This document shows positions 1 to 6,930 of a stretch of DNA of 32,040 nucleotides, piece by piece; within the stretch, counting starts at the first letter, position 1; each line of letters opens with the position of its first letter. The position numbers and the translations under genes are program-made. Source of the DNA: Peptococcaceae bacterium UBA7185 (GTDB taxonomy: Bacteria > Bacillota > Peptococcia > Peptococcales > Peptococcaceae). The notes below the pieces were generated by a model. It did not search any database. It was not told the DNA's origin and saw nothing but the letters and a program-made list of their open reading frames with translations. The stretch lies in the NCBI GenBank assembly GCA_002491065.1, contig DKVF01000086.1, positions 30,539 to 62,578 of the forward strand, read 5' to 3'.

Positions 1-47
1 CATAGAAAACAATAAATAATTGGTATTGGAAAAGGAGAGATTGTTTT

Positions 48-2048
48 ATGAAGCCATTATATAAAGAGAAATATCCTCATGTATTTGAACCGTTGGTTGT
101 GGGGAAACATCAGAATATCATTTTTAAAAATCGCATTTTTCAGGCTCCAGTTGGTGTGGGTGCTACTGGCGGCGGTGCTGATGATGGTCGTATGAACTTG
201 ATTGGCGTTGATTTTTGGACTGGAATTGCCAGAAGCGGTTTTGCTGGCTTTACCTTACCTATGGAAATTCCTCATGATGGCAGTCATGAGGGCGTATACA
301 ATGTAGACGAAAGCAAACATAATTACATGAATATGCATTTGATGCAACGCTCCATTCATGCTTTTGGTGCAAAAAGTTTTGCTGAATTAATTCATGGCGG
401 CCCTTGCTTGATTCGTAAAGATATTCCGTTAGTGGGGGCAGATCATCGCATCTATAACGGTCGCCAAGTAAAAGGCATGGATTTGCAGGATATGGAGGAA
501 GCTGTTGCATTATATGCAAAAGAGGCAAAGCTTTGTGCGCGTGGCGGGTTTGATGGTATTATGCTGCACTTTGCACATGGCTGGCTACCTCATGATTTCT
601 TATCACCGCTGTCCAATCACCGTACTGATGAATTTGGTGGTTCGGTAGAAAATCGCTGCCGGTTTCCGTTAATGATTTTAAAAGCTGTGCGAGAGGCTGT
701 TGGTGATGATATCATCATTGAACTGCGGTTAAATGGCAGTGACGATTTAGAAGGCGGAATCACACCGGAGGATGCAGCGCAGCAAGTGTTGATTTTCCAA
801 GAGTATGCTGATATGATTCATATTTCCTGCGGTACGCGTATTGATGTTACTAGCCGCACCACGCAGATGCCGACAAGTTTCTTCCCAGGTGCCCATAATG
901 CTTATGCCAGCGAAATTGTAAAAAATACGCCAGGCGTAAAAATTCCAATCGGGACTGTTGGCGGAATTTATGATGCAGCGACAGCTGAAGAAGTTTTGGC
1001 AAAAGGGCAGGCCGATTATGTTTTGACAGCGCGCAGCGCTATCGCTGATCCGGATTTTCTGATTAAAGTGCGGGAAGGTCGAGAGGAAGACATTCGTCCA
1101 TGTTTACGCTGCGATTTGTGTTTGGACCATGGCCGCAGAAAATCCAAATTTGTAGGAAAAGAATTAGTTATGGCTAGCGATGTGAGTTTTGACAGGCGCT
1201 GTGCAGTCAATCCGCTGGGAATGCAGGGTGCGACCAAAAAAAGAATTCCAGCACCAAGTCGCAGCAAACAAGTCGCCATCATTGGCGGTGGTGTGGCAGG
1301 AATGAATGCTGCTTTGAGCGCTGCGGATCGTGGGCATAAGGTTGTATTGTATGAAAAGACAGATAAGTTGGGCGGTCAGGCGTTGTTATCCGATGGTATG
1401 TGGTTTAAGAAAGAAATGAAGCTGTATCATGAATGGCTGGAACGTCAGATAAAAAAACATCCTAATATTTATATTATGATGAATACGACTGCCACTAGAG
1501 AGATGATAGAGCAATCGGACCCTGACGCTGTAATTGTAGCTGTCGGCGCAGAGCAGGTGATGCCACCTATTCCGGGTATTGAAAAAGCAACGATGTCTTT
1601 CGATGTATTCGGCAATGAAGATAAATTAGGAAAAAAGGTAGTTATCATTGGCGGTGGTTCTATTGGTTGTGAGTTATCCATACATCTGTCCGGTATGGGG
1701 CATGAATGCACTGTGATTGAAATGACGCATTTTCTCTGCGGCAATGAAGAACTGACATTACGGTTATCGACATTGCAATTTATGGAGAAAAACCAGGTGG
1801 TTACTTTACTGGATACTAAGGTGACAAAAATTGAGGAGAATGGCGTTTATATTGAAGATGAAAATGGAAATTGCAGCTTGGTAGAAGCGGATTCTGTGAT
1901 TATCAGTACCGGTACAAAAGCGAAGGCTACAGAACGGGATCAATTTATTGATGTGGCTTTTGATGTGATCAATATTGGGGACTGCAAACGTGCTTCCGAT
2001 ATTGCGCACGCTGTAGAGAGCGGTTATGATGCGGGGTTGATTTTGTAA
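48..2048 (+). CDS. NADH:flavin oxidoreductase, 2,4-dienoyl-CoA/enoate reductase type (Old Yellow Enzyme + Fe-S + FAD)
   Basis: A 666-residue cytoplasmic enzyme with the three-part build of FadH, BaiCD and enoate reductases. Residues 1-345 are an FMN-binding TIM barrel; the signature around residues 174-200 (HFAHGWL, FLSPLSN, RTDEFGGS, ENR) is clear. A four-cysteine cluster follows at C352, C355, C358 and C385, expected to hold a 4Fe-4S centre. Then come an FAD Rossmann motif (IIGGGVAGMNAA, near 408) and a second NAD(P)-type motif (IIGGGSIGCE, near 530), and the C-terminal INIGD flavin motif. The family reduces C=C bonds conjugated to a carboxylate, CoA ester or ketone, using NAD(P)H. W179 occupies the place of the catalytic Tyr of FadH, and the cysteine spacing is unusual. 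The start has a good SD (AAAGGAG). The gene lies 101 nt upstream of a permease and is probably co-transcribed with it. The substrate cannot be told from sequence. Confidence 0.9.
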   Translation: MKPLYKEKYPHVFEPLVVGKHQNIIFKNRIFQAPVGVGATGGGADDGRMNLIGVDFWTGIARSGFAGFTLPMEIPHDGSHEGVYNVDESKHNYMNMHLMQRSIHAFGAKSFAELIHGGPCLIRKDIPLVGADHRIYNGRQVKGMDLQDMEEAVALYAKEAKLCARGGFDGIMLHFAHGWLPHDFLSPLSNHRTDEFGGSVENRCRFPLMILKAVREAVGDDIIIELRLNGSDDLEGGITPEDAAQQVLIFQEYADMIHISCGTRIDVTSRTTQMPTSFFPGAHNAYASEIVKNTPGVKIPIGTVGGIYDAATAEEVLAKGQADYVLTARSAIADPDFLIKVREGREEDIRPCLRCDLCLDHGRRKSKFVGKELVMASDVSFDRRCAVNPLGMQGATKKRIPAPSRSKQVAIIGGGVAGMNAALSAADRGHKVVLYEKTDKLGGQALLSDGMWFKKEMKLYHEWLERQIKKHPNIYIMMNTTATREMIEQSDPDAVIVAVGAEQVMPPIPGIEKATMSFDVFGNEDKLGKKVVIIGGGSIGCELSIHLSGMGHECTVIEMTHFLCGNEELTLRLSTLQFMEKNQVVTLLDTKVTKIEENGVYIEDENGNCSLVEADSVIISTGTKAKATERDQFIDVAFDVINIGDCKRASDIAHAVESGYDAGLIL

Positions 2049-2057
2049 AAATATGAG

Positions 2058-2097
2058 CTGGAAGTTGCTATGCGAAGTATTTGCATAGCTCTTCCAG
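2058..2097 (+). other. Intercistronic hairpin between oxidoreductase and permease genes
   Basis: Two 7-bp blocks, CTGGAAG/CTTCCAG and GCTATGC/GCATAGC, pair around a 9-nt loop with a small internal asymmetry (TT against T). No T-run follows, so this looks more like an RNA processing or stability element, or a leaky attenuator, than a full intrinsic terminator. It lies 10 nt after the oxidoreductase stop. Confidence 0.6.
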
Positions 2098-2149
2098 AAA
2101 TACTGTAGGACGAAGATCATTTTAAAATGAGGAAAGGAGAGAAAATTAT

Positions 2150-3604
2150 ATGCAAACAGGAAATACAAGATTAACCAATTTGACAGCGGGCTATATAGTT
2201 AACTCTATTATTAGCATCGGAATTATGATTGGATTCAAATACGTAATTGTTCCAACAGAACCATTAACGCCGTTAGGCGTGGAAATTATAGGCATCTTTT
2301 TGGGTATTGTTTATGGATGGCTAATTGTAGGTGATATTTTTTGGCCGTCTATTTTTGGGATGATTTTCATGGGTTTAAGTGACTGGTCTACTGTTGCAGG
2401 TGTTTTCAAAACAGGATTCGGTCATAATAATGTTATGTTAATATTGTTTTTCTGCCTATTCACAAATATTATTAACGCAGCAGGCATTACGGAATATATT
2501 GCAAGATGGATTGTCTCAAGAAAATTTGCCCAAGGGAAACCATATGTGATTACGATTATGATTTGGATTGCTGGTGTAGTATTGTATTTTATGGTTACAG
2601 CAGCTGCAGCAATTCTTGTTTTAGTTCCTTTAATTATTGAAATTTCGAAACTATATGGATTAAAGCCCGGAAATATGTGGACTTGTATGGTTATTTTTGG
2701 TGCATTTGCAATTTCTGGAACATCGTATATTCTTTTACCATATAAATCCTTGCCATTAGTTGTATTTTCTAGCTATGAAGCATTAGGTGGAGAGCCGATT
2801 AATTATGCAATGTATATGTTGGTGATTGCAGTGACCACTATATTATTTGCACTTATGGTATTTCTCACAATGAAATATATTGTGAAACCAGATGTTTCGG
2901 CAATTGAGTCGCAAAAATCTGAAATGAAAGAAGTAAAAAAATTGACACGTTATCAAAAGGCGGTATTGCTGTATTTCTGCGTTGTGATTACACTTGTAAT
3001 AATTCCAAACTTTGTTCCAAAAAGTGTTCTTTTTTCTGCTTTCTTGAAAGAAGTGGGAACGCCAGGAATTTTAGCTGCAGCGGTTCTATTTTGGTATGCA
3101 TTACGTTTTAAAGAAGGAAAAAATATGATGCAATTGTTTTCACATGGCATTAATTGGGGTGTTATTTTTGTGTTAGCCTCTGCGATGACTGTGGCTGCAG
3201 CAGTTTCAGATGAAACGACAGGGATTCAAGCATGGCTGGGAGTTATTATACAACCAATAGTAGAAGGAAAAAGTCCATTTATGTTGACAGTGATTCTTTG
3301 TACTTTTGCGTTGTTTTTAACGAATGTTGGGAATAACCAATCTGTAGCAGCGATTATAACCCCGATTCTACTTTCAATTGGTATGGCTAGTGGAGCCAAT
3401 GTACCTGTATTGTTGACATGTTTATTACTTTGCTGTAATGCGGGTTATTGTACTCCACCTGCTAGTTCTACTGCAGCGGTTGTTTTCGGGACAACAGATT
3501 GGGTTCCTGGAAAAAAACCATATATTTTAGGTGTAGTTTTTTCTTTGTATACATTAATTTTGTGTTTTGCACTTGTATATCCACTAAGCAGCATATTGCT
3601 ATAA
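2150..3604 (+). CDS. SLC13/DASS-like anion (carboxylate) permease
   Basis: A 484-residue, strongly hydrophobic protein with about 11-12 predicted membrane segments and a single charged cytoplasmic loop near residues 245-275 (rich in K, E and Q). The pattern of two inverted halves fits the ion-transporter/DASS fold: a first re-entrant region around FMVTAAAAILVLVPL (residues about 145-160), and a second, TNVGNNQSVAAIITPI (about 390-405), followed by GYCTPPASSTAAVVFG (about 430-445), where SNT-like substrate and sodium motifs sit in the family. DASS proteins import di- and tricarboxylates or related anions, usually with sodium. The SD is strong (GGAAAGGAGAG, 12 nt before the ATG). It shares an operon with the enoate-reductase-like gene, so an unsaturated carboxylate is a reasonable but unproven substrate. 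ArsB/NhaD-type relatives are the main alternative. Confidence 0.75.
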   Translation: MQTGNTRLTNLTAGYIVNSIISIGIMIGFKYVIVPTEPLTPLGVEIIGIFLGIVYGWLIVGDIFWPSIFGMIFMGLSDWSTVAGVFKTGFGHNNVMLILFFCLFTNIINAAGITEYIARWIVSRKFAQGKPYVITIMIWIAGVVLYFMVTAAAAILVLVPLIIEISKLYGLKPGNMWTCMVIFGAFAISGTSYILLPYKSLPLVVFSSYEALGGEPINYAMYMLVIAVTTILFALMVFLTMKYIVKPDVSAIESQKSEMKEVKKLTRYQKAVLLYFCVVITLVIIPNFVPKSVLFSAFLKEVGTPGILAAAVLFWYALRFKEGKNMMQLFSHGINWGVIFVLASAMTVAAAVSDETTGIQAWLGVIIQPIVEGKSPFMLTVILCTFALFLTNVGNNQSVAAIITPILLSIGMASGANVPVLLTCLLLCCNAGYCTPPASSTAAVVFGTTDWVPGKKPYILGVVFSLYTLILCFALVYPLSSILL

Positions 3605-3636
3605 CTATTGAGCCAACTAAACAGGGATTATTTTTG

Positions 3637-3680
3637 AGCCATCAGCTGTCAAATAAGTAGCTGGTGGCTATTTGTTTGTG
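3637..3680 (+). terminator. Intrinsic terminator of the oxidoreductase-permease operon
   Basis: The 11-bp stem AGCCATCAGCT/AGCTGGTGGCT (one G-T pair) closes an 11-nt loop and is followed by the T-rich tail ATTTGTTTGTG. It sits 33 nt after the permease stop. Confidence 0.8.
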
Positions 3681-3779
3681 TGTCATGGGTGTGCTTTGAC
3701 ACAAGCATAGACAATGAGGAGAACGCTATCGCCACTTCCTATATAAATAATAGTTACAATAGAATTGCTGTCGACAAAA

Positions 3780-3788
3780 TGCTATACT
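3780..3788 (+). promoter_or_regulatory. Extended -10 promoter candidate upstream of the 42-aa ORF
   Basis: TGCTATACT is an extended -10 element (TGn plus TATACT) placed 35 nt before the ATG of the small ORF at 3824. The -35 region is weak (TAGAAT at 17 bp). A palindromic TGTCGACA at 3769-3776 lies between the -35 and -10 regions; each strand matches the Spo0A box in 6 of 7 positions. Confidence 0.4.
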
Positions 3789-3823
3789 TATGATGATACG
3801 ATGGAAAAAAGCTACAGGTGGGA

Positions 3824-3952
3824 ATGCGAGGGAAGGATATCTTGAAACATGCGCTGACCAACCAGATTGATGACCGTGAAATCTATATGAAAGGAATTGA
3901 CCATAGCTATTATTATGAAGGATATTATGTATATAAGACGGAAGAATTGTAA
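3824..3952 (+). CDS. Small ORF of unknown function (42 aa), possibly a gene remnant
   Basis: ATG preceded by AGGTGGGA gives a 42-residue product beginning MRGKDILKHALTNQIDD and ending in a Tyr-rich stretch (YYYEGYYVYKTEEL). The amino acid composition looks like real coding sequence, with a mix of charged and aromatic residues. I do not recognise the family. The frame continues past the TAA stop directly into an acetyltransferase-like remnant, so this may be the 5' end of a broken or rearranged gene rather than a complete small protein. A promoter-like extended -10 lies upstream, which argues that it is at least transcribed. Confidence 0.35.
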   Translation: MRGKDILKHALTNQIDDREIYMKGIDHSYYYEGYYVYKTEEL

Positions 3953-4126
3953 AACAGGCTGCAAAGTATTGTTGCAGTTGAGGATAAAATGATTATTGGG
4001 TTTGGCGACATTGCGCAGATGGGCTATCTGGATCGGCTGTATGTGCATGAAGATTACCAGAGGCAAGGCGTTGCTTCTGTGCTTTGTGGGCAGCTGGAGC
4101 AGGCTTTTGGAAATTATTTGTTATAG
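3953..4126 (+). pseudogene. GNAT-family N-acetyltransferase remnant
   Basis: In the frame that follows the TAA at 3950-3952, the translation runs IVAVEDKMIIGFGDI, GYLDRLYVHEDYQRQGVAS, LCGQLEQAF and then hits TAG. This is the central GNAT core: strand beta-4, then beta-5 with the acetyl-CoA pyrophosphate loop (here Q-R-Q-G-V-A in place of the usual Q/R-x-x-G-x-G/A). The N-terminal roughly 70 residues and the C-terminal roughly 50 residues of a normal GNAT protein are missing and there is no plausible start codon with an SD. I read it as a decayed gene. It lies in a 600-nt space between two operons that holds no intact gene. Confidence 0.6.
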
Positions 4127-4155
4127 CAGGATAATAAAGATTGCGGCAGCATACC

Positions 4156-4197
4156 AAAAACCGCTTGAGAATTTTGTATGATTCTCAAGCGGTTTTT
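4156..4197 (-). terminator. Bidirectional intrinsic terminator, end of the lysR pair
   Basis: A perfect 17-bp inverted repeat (AAAAACCGCTTGAGAAT and its complement) with an 8-nt loop. The A and T tails make it work on either strand. It lies 9 nt beyond the stop of the distal lysR gene. Confidence 0.88.
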
Positions 4198-4205
4198 CTA
4201 TGCGG

Positions 4206-5117
4206 TTAGTGGCTGATAATTGTTTCGATTTCATCAGATTTTAAGAAACGTAAAAATTCTTCACTAGCCTGTGTTTTGAATTTTTTCTTGTGATAAATGA
4301 TACGGAATACACGGGTAAACTCGTCTTCCTTCAAGTTGATTGTGTGCAACAATCCTGCTTTTGCTTTGTCCTGCACAGCCCATTTGGACAAGATGGAGAT
4401 TCCCAAGCCGCTTTCTACGGCAGCTTTAATGGCAGAGGAACTGCCTAGCTCCATGATGATATTCAGGTTGTTTGCAGAAAAACCGGCTTTTTTCAAATGT
4501 TGCTCGGTTTCAATACGGGTGCCGGAGCCTTTTTCACGTGAGATGAAGGGGAATTTGTCCAGTTCAAATACGGAAATGGTGTCCAGATTAGCCCAAGGAT
4601 GATTGGTACTGGTAATTAACTGTAAATGATCGGTGAGGAATGGAATGGATTCCAAGTCTTTGCCGATCAATGGTCCTTCAATCAAACCGATATCCAATGT
4701 GGTATCATGGATGGATGCTTCGATGTCTTCTGAATTGGCAACCTCCAGGCTTAGCTCTACATCTGGATACATATTTTTGAAAGCACCTAAAATATAAGGC
4801 GCAATATATTCACCGATGGTGGTGCTGGCACCGATTCTCAATTTACCTTTGATATTGCTGGTGAGATCCTGCATCTCCCGTTCCAGTTCGGATTGCAAAC
4901 GATTCATTTCGTTTGCATATTTCAGCAACAGATGACCGGCTTCTGTAAGAATGATGTTGCGGCTTACGCGGTCAAACAATCTGGTGCCGTAATATTCCTC
5001 CAGCATTTGAATCTGAAAACTGACTGCTGGTTGGGTTAAAAAGAGGGCTTTGGCAGCTTTGGAAAAGCTTTTCTTTTCTACAACGGTCAAAAACACTCGA
5101 ATACTGTCATTTAACAT
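4206..5117 (-). CDS. LysR-family transcriptional regulator (distal paralogue)
   Basis: A 303-residue LTTR. The N-terminal winged HTH is intact (FSKAAKALFLTQPAVSFQIQ, residues about 15-40), followed by the linker helix and the effector-binding domain starting near residue 90 (GKLRIGASTTIGEYIAPYIL). The profile resembles the CysB/CysL-like branch whose members sense small anions or acids, but the ligand is unknown. I start at the ATG at 5117: the SD AGGAG is 9 nt upstream. A TTG three codons earlier abuts the SD and is not plausible; the upstream paralogue also begins MLxDS. It is 32 nt downstream of the second lysR gene and closely related to it, so the pair is a tandem duplication in one transcript. 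Confidence 0.9.
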   Translation of the reverse strand: MLNDSIRVFLTVVEKKSFSKAAKALFLTQPAVSFQIQMLEEYYGTRLFDRVSRNIILTEAGHLLLKYANEMNRLQSELEREMQDLTSNIKGKLRIGASTTIGEYIAPYILGAFKNMYPDVELSLEVANSEDIEASIHDTTLDIGLIEGPLIGKDLESIPFLTDHLQLITSTNHPWANLDTISVFELDKFPFISREKGSGTRIETEQHLKKAGFSANNLNIIMELGSSSAIKAAVESGLGISILSKWAVQDKAKAGLLHTINLKEDEFTRVFRIIYHKKKFKTQASEEFLRFLKSDEIETIISH

Positions 5118-5149
5118 TAATCTCAACTCCTATACATAAGGGACGCTTA

Positions 5150-6064
5150 CTAGTGTTCCAGAATTTTATTGATGTTGTCCACATCAAGGAAGTCGAGGAA
5201 TTTCCCCGTTGCTTCTGAATGGAATTTCTCCTGATTTAAGATGATATGGAAACTGCGTTTTAAGGTCAGTCCCTGTACATTTAATGCAGCTACCTTACCG
5301 GCTTTCACCAGATCCTGCACAGCCCATTTGGAGATTATAGAAACACCCAGGCCGCCCATGATGGCAGATTTGATAGAAGTGGTGCTGCCCAATTCCATCA
5401 CGATATTGAGATCCTCGATATCGAAATCAGCGTCAATCAGCGCCTGTTCAAAAATAAGGCGGCTGCCGGAACCTGGTTCACGGGTGATGTATGGCAGTTC
5501 TTTCAGTTCTTCTAAGGTGATGGATTCTTTTTTGGCAAATGGATGATCGCTGGGAATCGCTAAAACCAATTCATCTTCTAAGAAATTATGTGCTTCAATT
5601 ACATCTGACTGCTCCAATGGTCCTTCGATAATGCCTAAATCAAAGGTTTTACTTTCCACGGCGCTACTGATTTCTTTTGTATTCATGATTTGAATCGTCA
5701 CGTTTACATCAGGGTAATCCTGTTTAAAGCTACCGACTACGTAAGGCAGAATGTATTCTCCGATCGTAGTGCTGGCACCGATAAGCAGTTCTCCTTTCAC
5801 ATGTCCTGTCAGTTGTTGCATATTGCGTTCCAATTCGGCCTGCAGATTGTTCATATGGATTGCATAATCCAAAAGCAATTCTCCGGCAGCAGTTAGTTTG
5901 ACATGACGATTTACACGGTCAAATAACATGGTCTGATAGTATTGCTCCAATGTTTGAATCTGAAAGCTGACAGCTGGCTGTGTCAAAGAAAGCGCTTTGG
6001 CAGCTTTGGAAAAGTTTTTTTTATCAGCAACAGTGATAAATACACGCATGCTGTCACTTAACAT
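5150..6064 (-). CDS. LysR-family transcriptional regulator (proximal paralogue)
   Basis: A 304-residue LTTR with the HTH at residues about 15-40 (FSKAAKALSLTQPAVSFQIQ) and an effector domain beginning near residue 92 (GELLIGASTTIGEYILPYVV). By eye about half its residues match the paralogue directly downstream, over the whole length, with highest conservation in the HTH, the GASTTIGEYI stretch, MELGS and the ISKWAVQD region near residue 245. The start is fixed by a strong SD, AGGAGGG, 8 nt upstream. It is the first gene of the pair and has its own promoter and a leader dyad. No obvious target operon lies divergently; the permease/oxidoreductase operon is convergent, 0.6 kb from the far end. 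The inducer is unknown. Confidence 0.92.
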   Translation of the reverse strand: MLSDSMRVFITVADKKNFSKAAKALSLTQPAVSFQIQTLEQYYQTMLFDRVNRHVKLTAAGELLLDYAIHMNNLQAELERNMQQLTGHVKGELLIGASTTIGEYILPYVVGSFKQDYPDVNVTIQIMNTKEISSAVESKTFDLGIIEGPLEQSDVIEAHNFLEDELVLAIPSDHPFAKKESITLEELKELPYITREPGSGSRLIFEQALIDADFDIEDLNIVMELGSTTSIKSAIMGGLGVSIISKWAVQDLVKAGKVAALNVQGLTLKRSFHIILNQEKFHSEATGKFLDFLDVDNINKILEH

Positions 6065-6083
6065 TGAATATCCCTCCTGTGAT

Positions 6084-6110
6084 ATCTAAATAAAATTTCT
6101 TAATTTAGAT
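6084..6110 (-). promoter_or_regulatory. Interrupted dyad in the lysR leader (possible LTTR site or RNA hairpin)
   Basis: ATCTAAAT and ATTTAGAT form a perfect 8-bp inverted repeat separated by 11 bp. It lies between the promoter and the SD of the proximal lysR gene. The size and the 11-bp gap resemble a LysR T-N11-A box suited to autorepression; an RNA hairpin near the SD is the alternative. Confidence 0.5.
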
Positions 6111-6132
6111 GCGTTTCTATACATATACGAAT

Positions 6133-6161
6133 AATATAACAAAAAAAAACTCATTTGTAAA
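6133..6161 (-). promoter_or_regulatory. Sigma-A-type promoter of the lysR pair
   Basis: On the - strand TTTACA (6161-6156) and TATATT (6138-6133) are 17 bp apart, each five of six matches to consensus. Transcription would start near 6126, giving a leader of about 60 nt that contains the dyad and the SD. The rest of the 294-nt gap (6065-6358) is AT-rich and holds the pyrR terminator; nothing else is seen. Confidence 0.65.
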
Positions 6162-6288
6162 CGGAATAAATGAAAAATATTGTTTTTTTCTGATGATATT
6201 TTGCGTATAAGGTGGAAGAAAGCTTTGGAAGAAATGCAGCATAGAATAACCTTAGAACGTTGTGAAAAAAAGTGATCGTGATATGATG

Positions 6289-6322
6289 AAAAAAAATAAA
6301 AAAGACGGCACAATCGCCGTCT
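6289..6322 (-). terminator. Intrinsic terminator of the DUF5665-lspA-rluD-pyrR operon
   Basis: On the - strand AGACGGC, a 6-nt loop and GCCGTCT are followed directly by a long T-run (A-run on + at 6289-6302). It is 36 nt beyond the pyrR stop. Confidence 0.9.
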
Positions 6323-6358
6323 AGAAACATAAATATACAAAAAAATTGATAAAAATGA

Positions 6359-6925
6359 TTACAAAATGTCTTTATTCTGTTTGGAATTTTCAGCTCGGAT
6401 GAGTACGACCTCATCAATTTTGTCCGTTTCCGTAAGGCAGACATGAATTCCTTCTAAGTGAGAGGTGGGAATGCTTTTGCCTACGAAGTCAGCTTTGATA
6501 GGCAGTTCGCGGTGGCCACGATCAACCAGTACTGCTAATTGAATATTTTTAGGCCGACCATAGTCGATAATGGCATCTAATGCAGCGCGAATGGTACGGC
6601 CGGTAAAAAGCACATCATCTACGAGGATAATTTTTTTTCCGGTTACATCAAAGGGAAGTTTATTAGCTGGAAATTCGGCGTGGGCAGCATATTCTCCTAA
6701 ATCATCGCGGTAAGAAGTGATATCCAGTTCACCTACGGGAATGTCTTGTCCTTCGATTTGAAATATTTTTTGCGCCAAACGGTATGCCAGGGGAATACCG
6801 CGGCTGCGTATACCAATAAAGGCTAAGTGGTCGGTTCCTTTGTTGCGCTCCAAAATTTCATGGGCAATACGGCTCAGCGAACGATTGATTGCCGATTGAT
6901 CCATGAGAATGGTGTTGCTGGTCAT
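6359..6925 (-). CDS. pyrR: Bifunctional pyrimidine operon regulator / uracil phosphoribosyltransferase PyrR
   Basis: A 188-residue PRTase-fold protein. The PRPP-binding motif IILVDDVLFTGRT lies at residues about 99-111, the DITSYRDDL hood/flexible-loop segment near 68, and the family's DRGHRELPIKADFVGK near 137-152. PyrR binds pyr mRNA leaders in a UMP-dependent way to cause attenuation, and also makes UMP from uracil and PRPP. A GTG three codons upstream overlaps the rluD stop but is only 1 nt from the SD (AAGGAG), whereas the ATG at 6925 is at 10 nt, so I use the ATG. It is the last gene of its operon and no pyrimidine biosynthesis genes or PyrR leader hairpins are visible nearby, so its RNA targets must lie elsewhere. 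Confidence 0.95.
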   Translation of the reverse strand: MTSNTILMDQSAINRSLSRIAHEILERNKGTDHLAFIGIRSRGIPLAYRLAQKIFQIEGQDIPVGELDITSYRDDLGEYAAHAEFPANKLPFDVTGKKIILVDDVLFTGRTIRAALDAIIDYGRPKNIQLAVLVDRGHRELPIKADFVGKSIPTSHLEGIHVCLTETDKIDEVVLIRAENSKQNKDIL

Positions 6926-6930
6926 GGTAT

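Noticed and set aside
3812..4066. 84-residue - strand frame over the GNAT remnant
   Set aside because: The opposite strand carries recognisable GNAT sequence; this frame has no SD and no family resemblance.
5118..5126. TTG start three codons upstream in the distal lysR
   Set aside because: The codon abuts the AGGAG SD with no spacer; the paralogue aligns from the ATG.
6086..6444. Phe/Tyr-rich - strand frames in the lysR-pyrR gap
   Set aside because: Low-complexity translation of AT-rich DNA, crossing the pyrR terminator and the lysR promoter.
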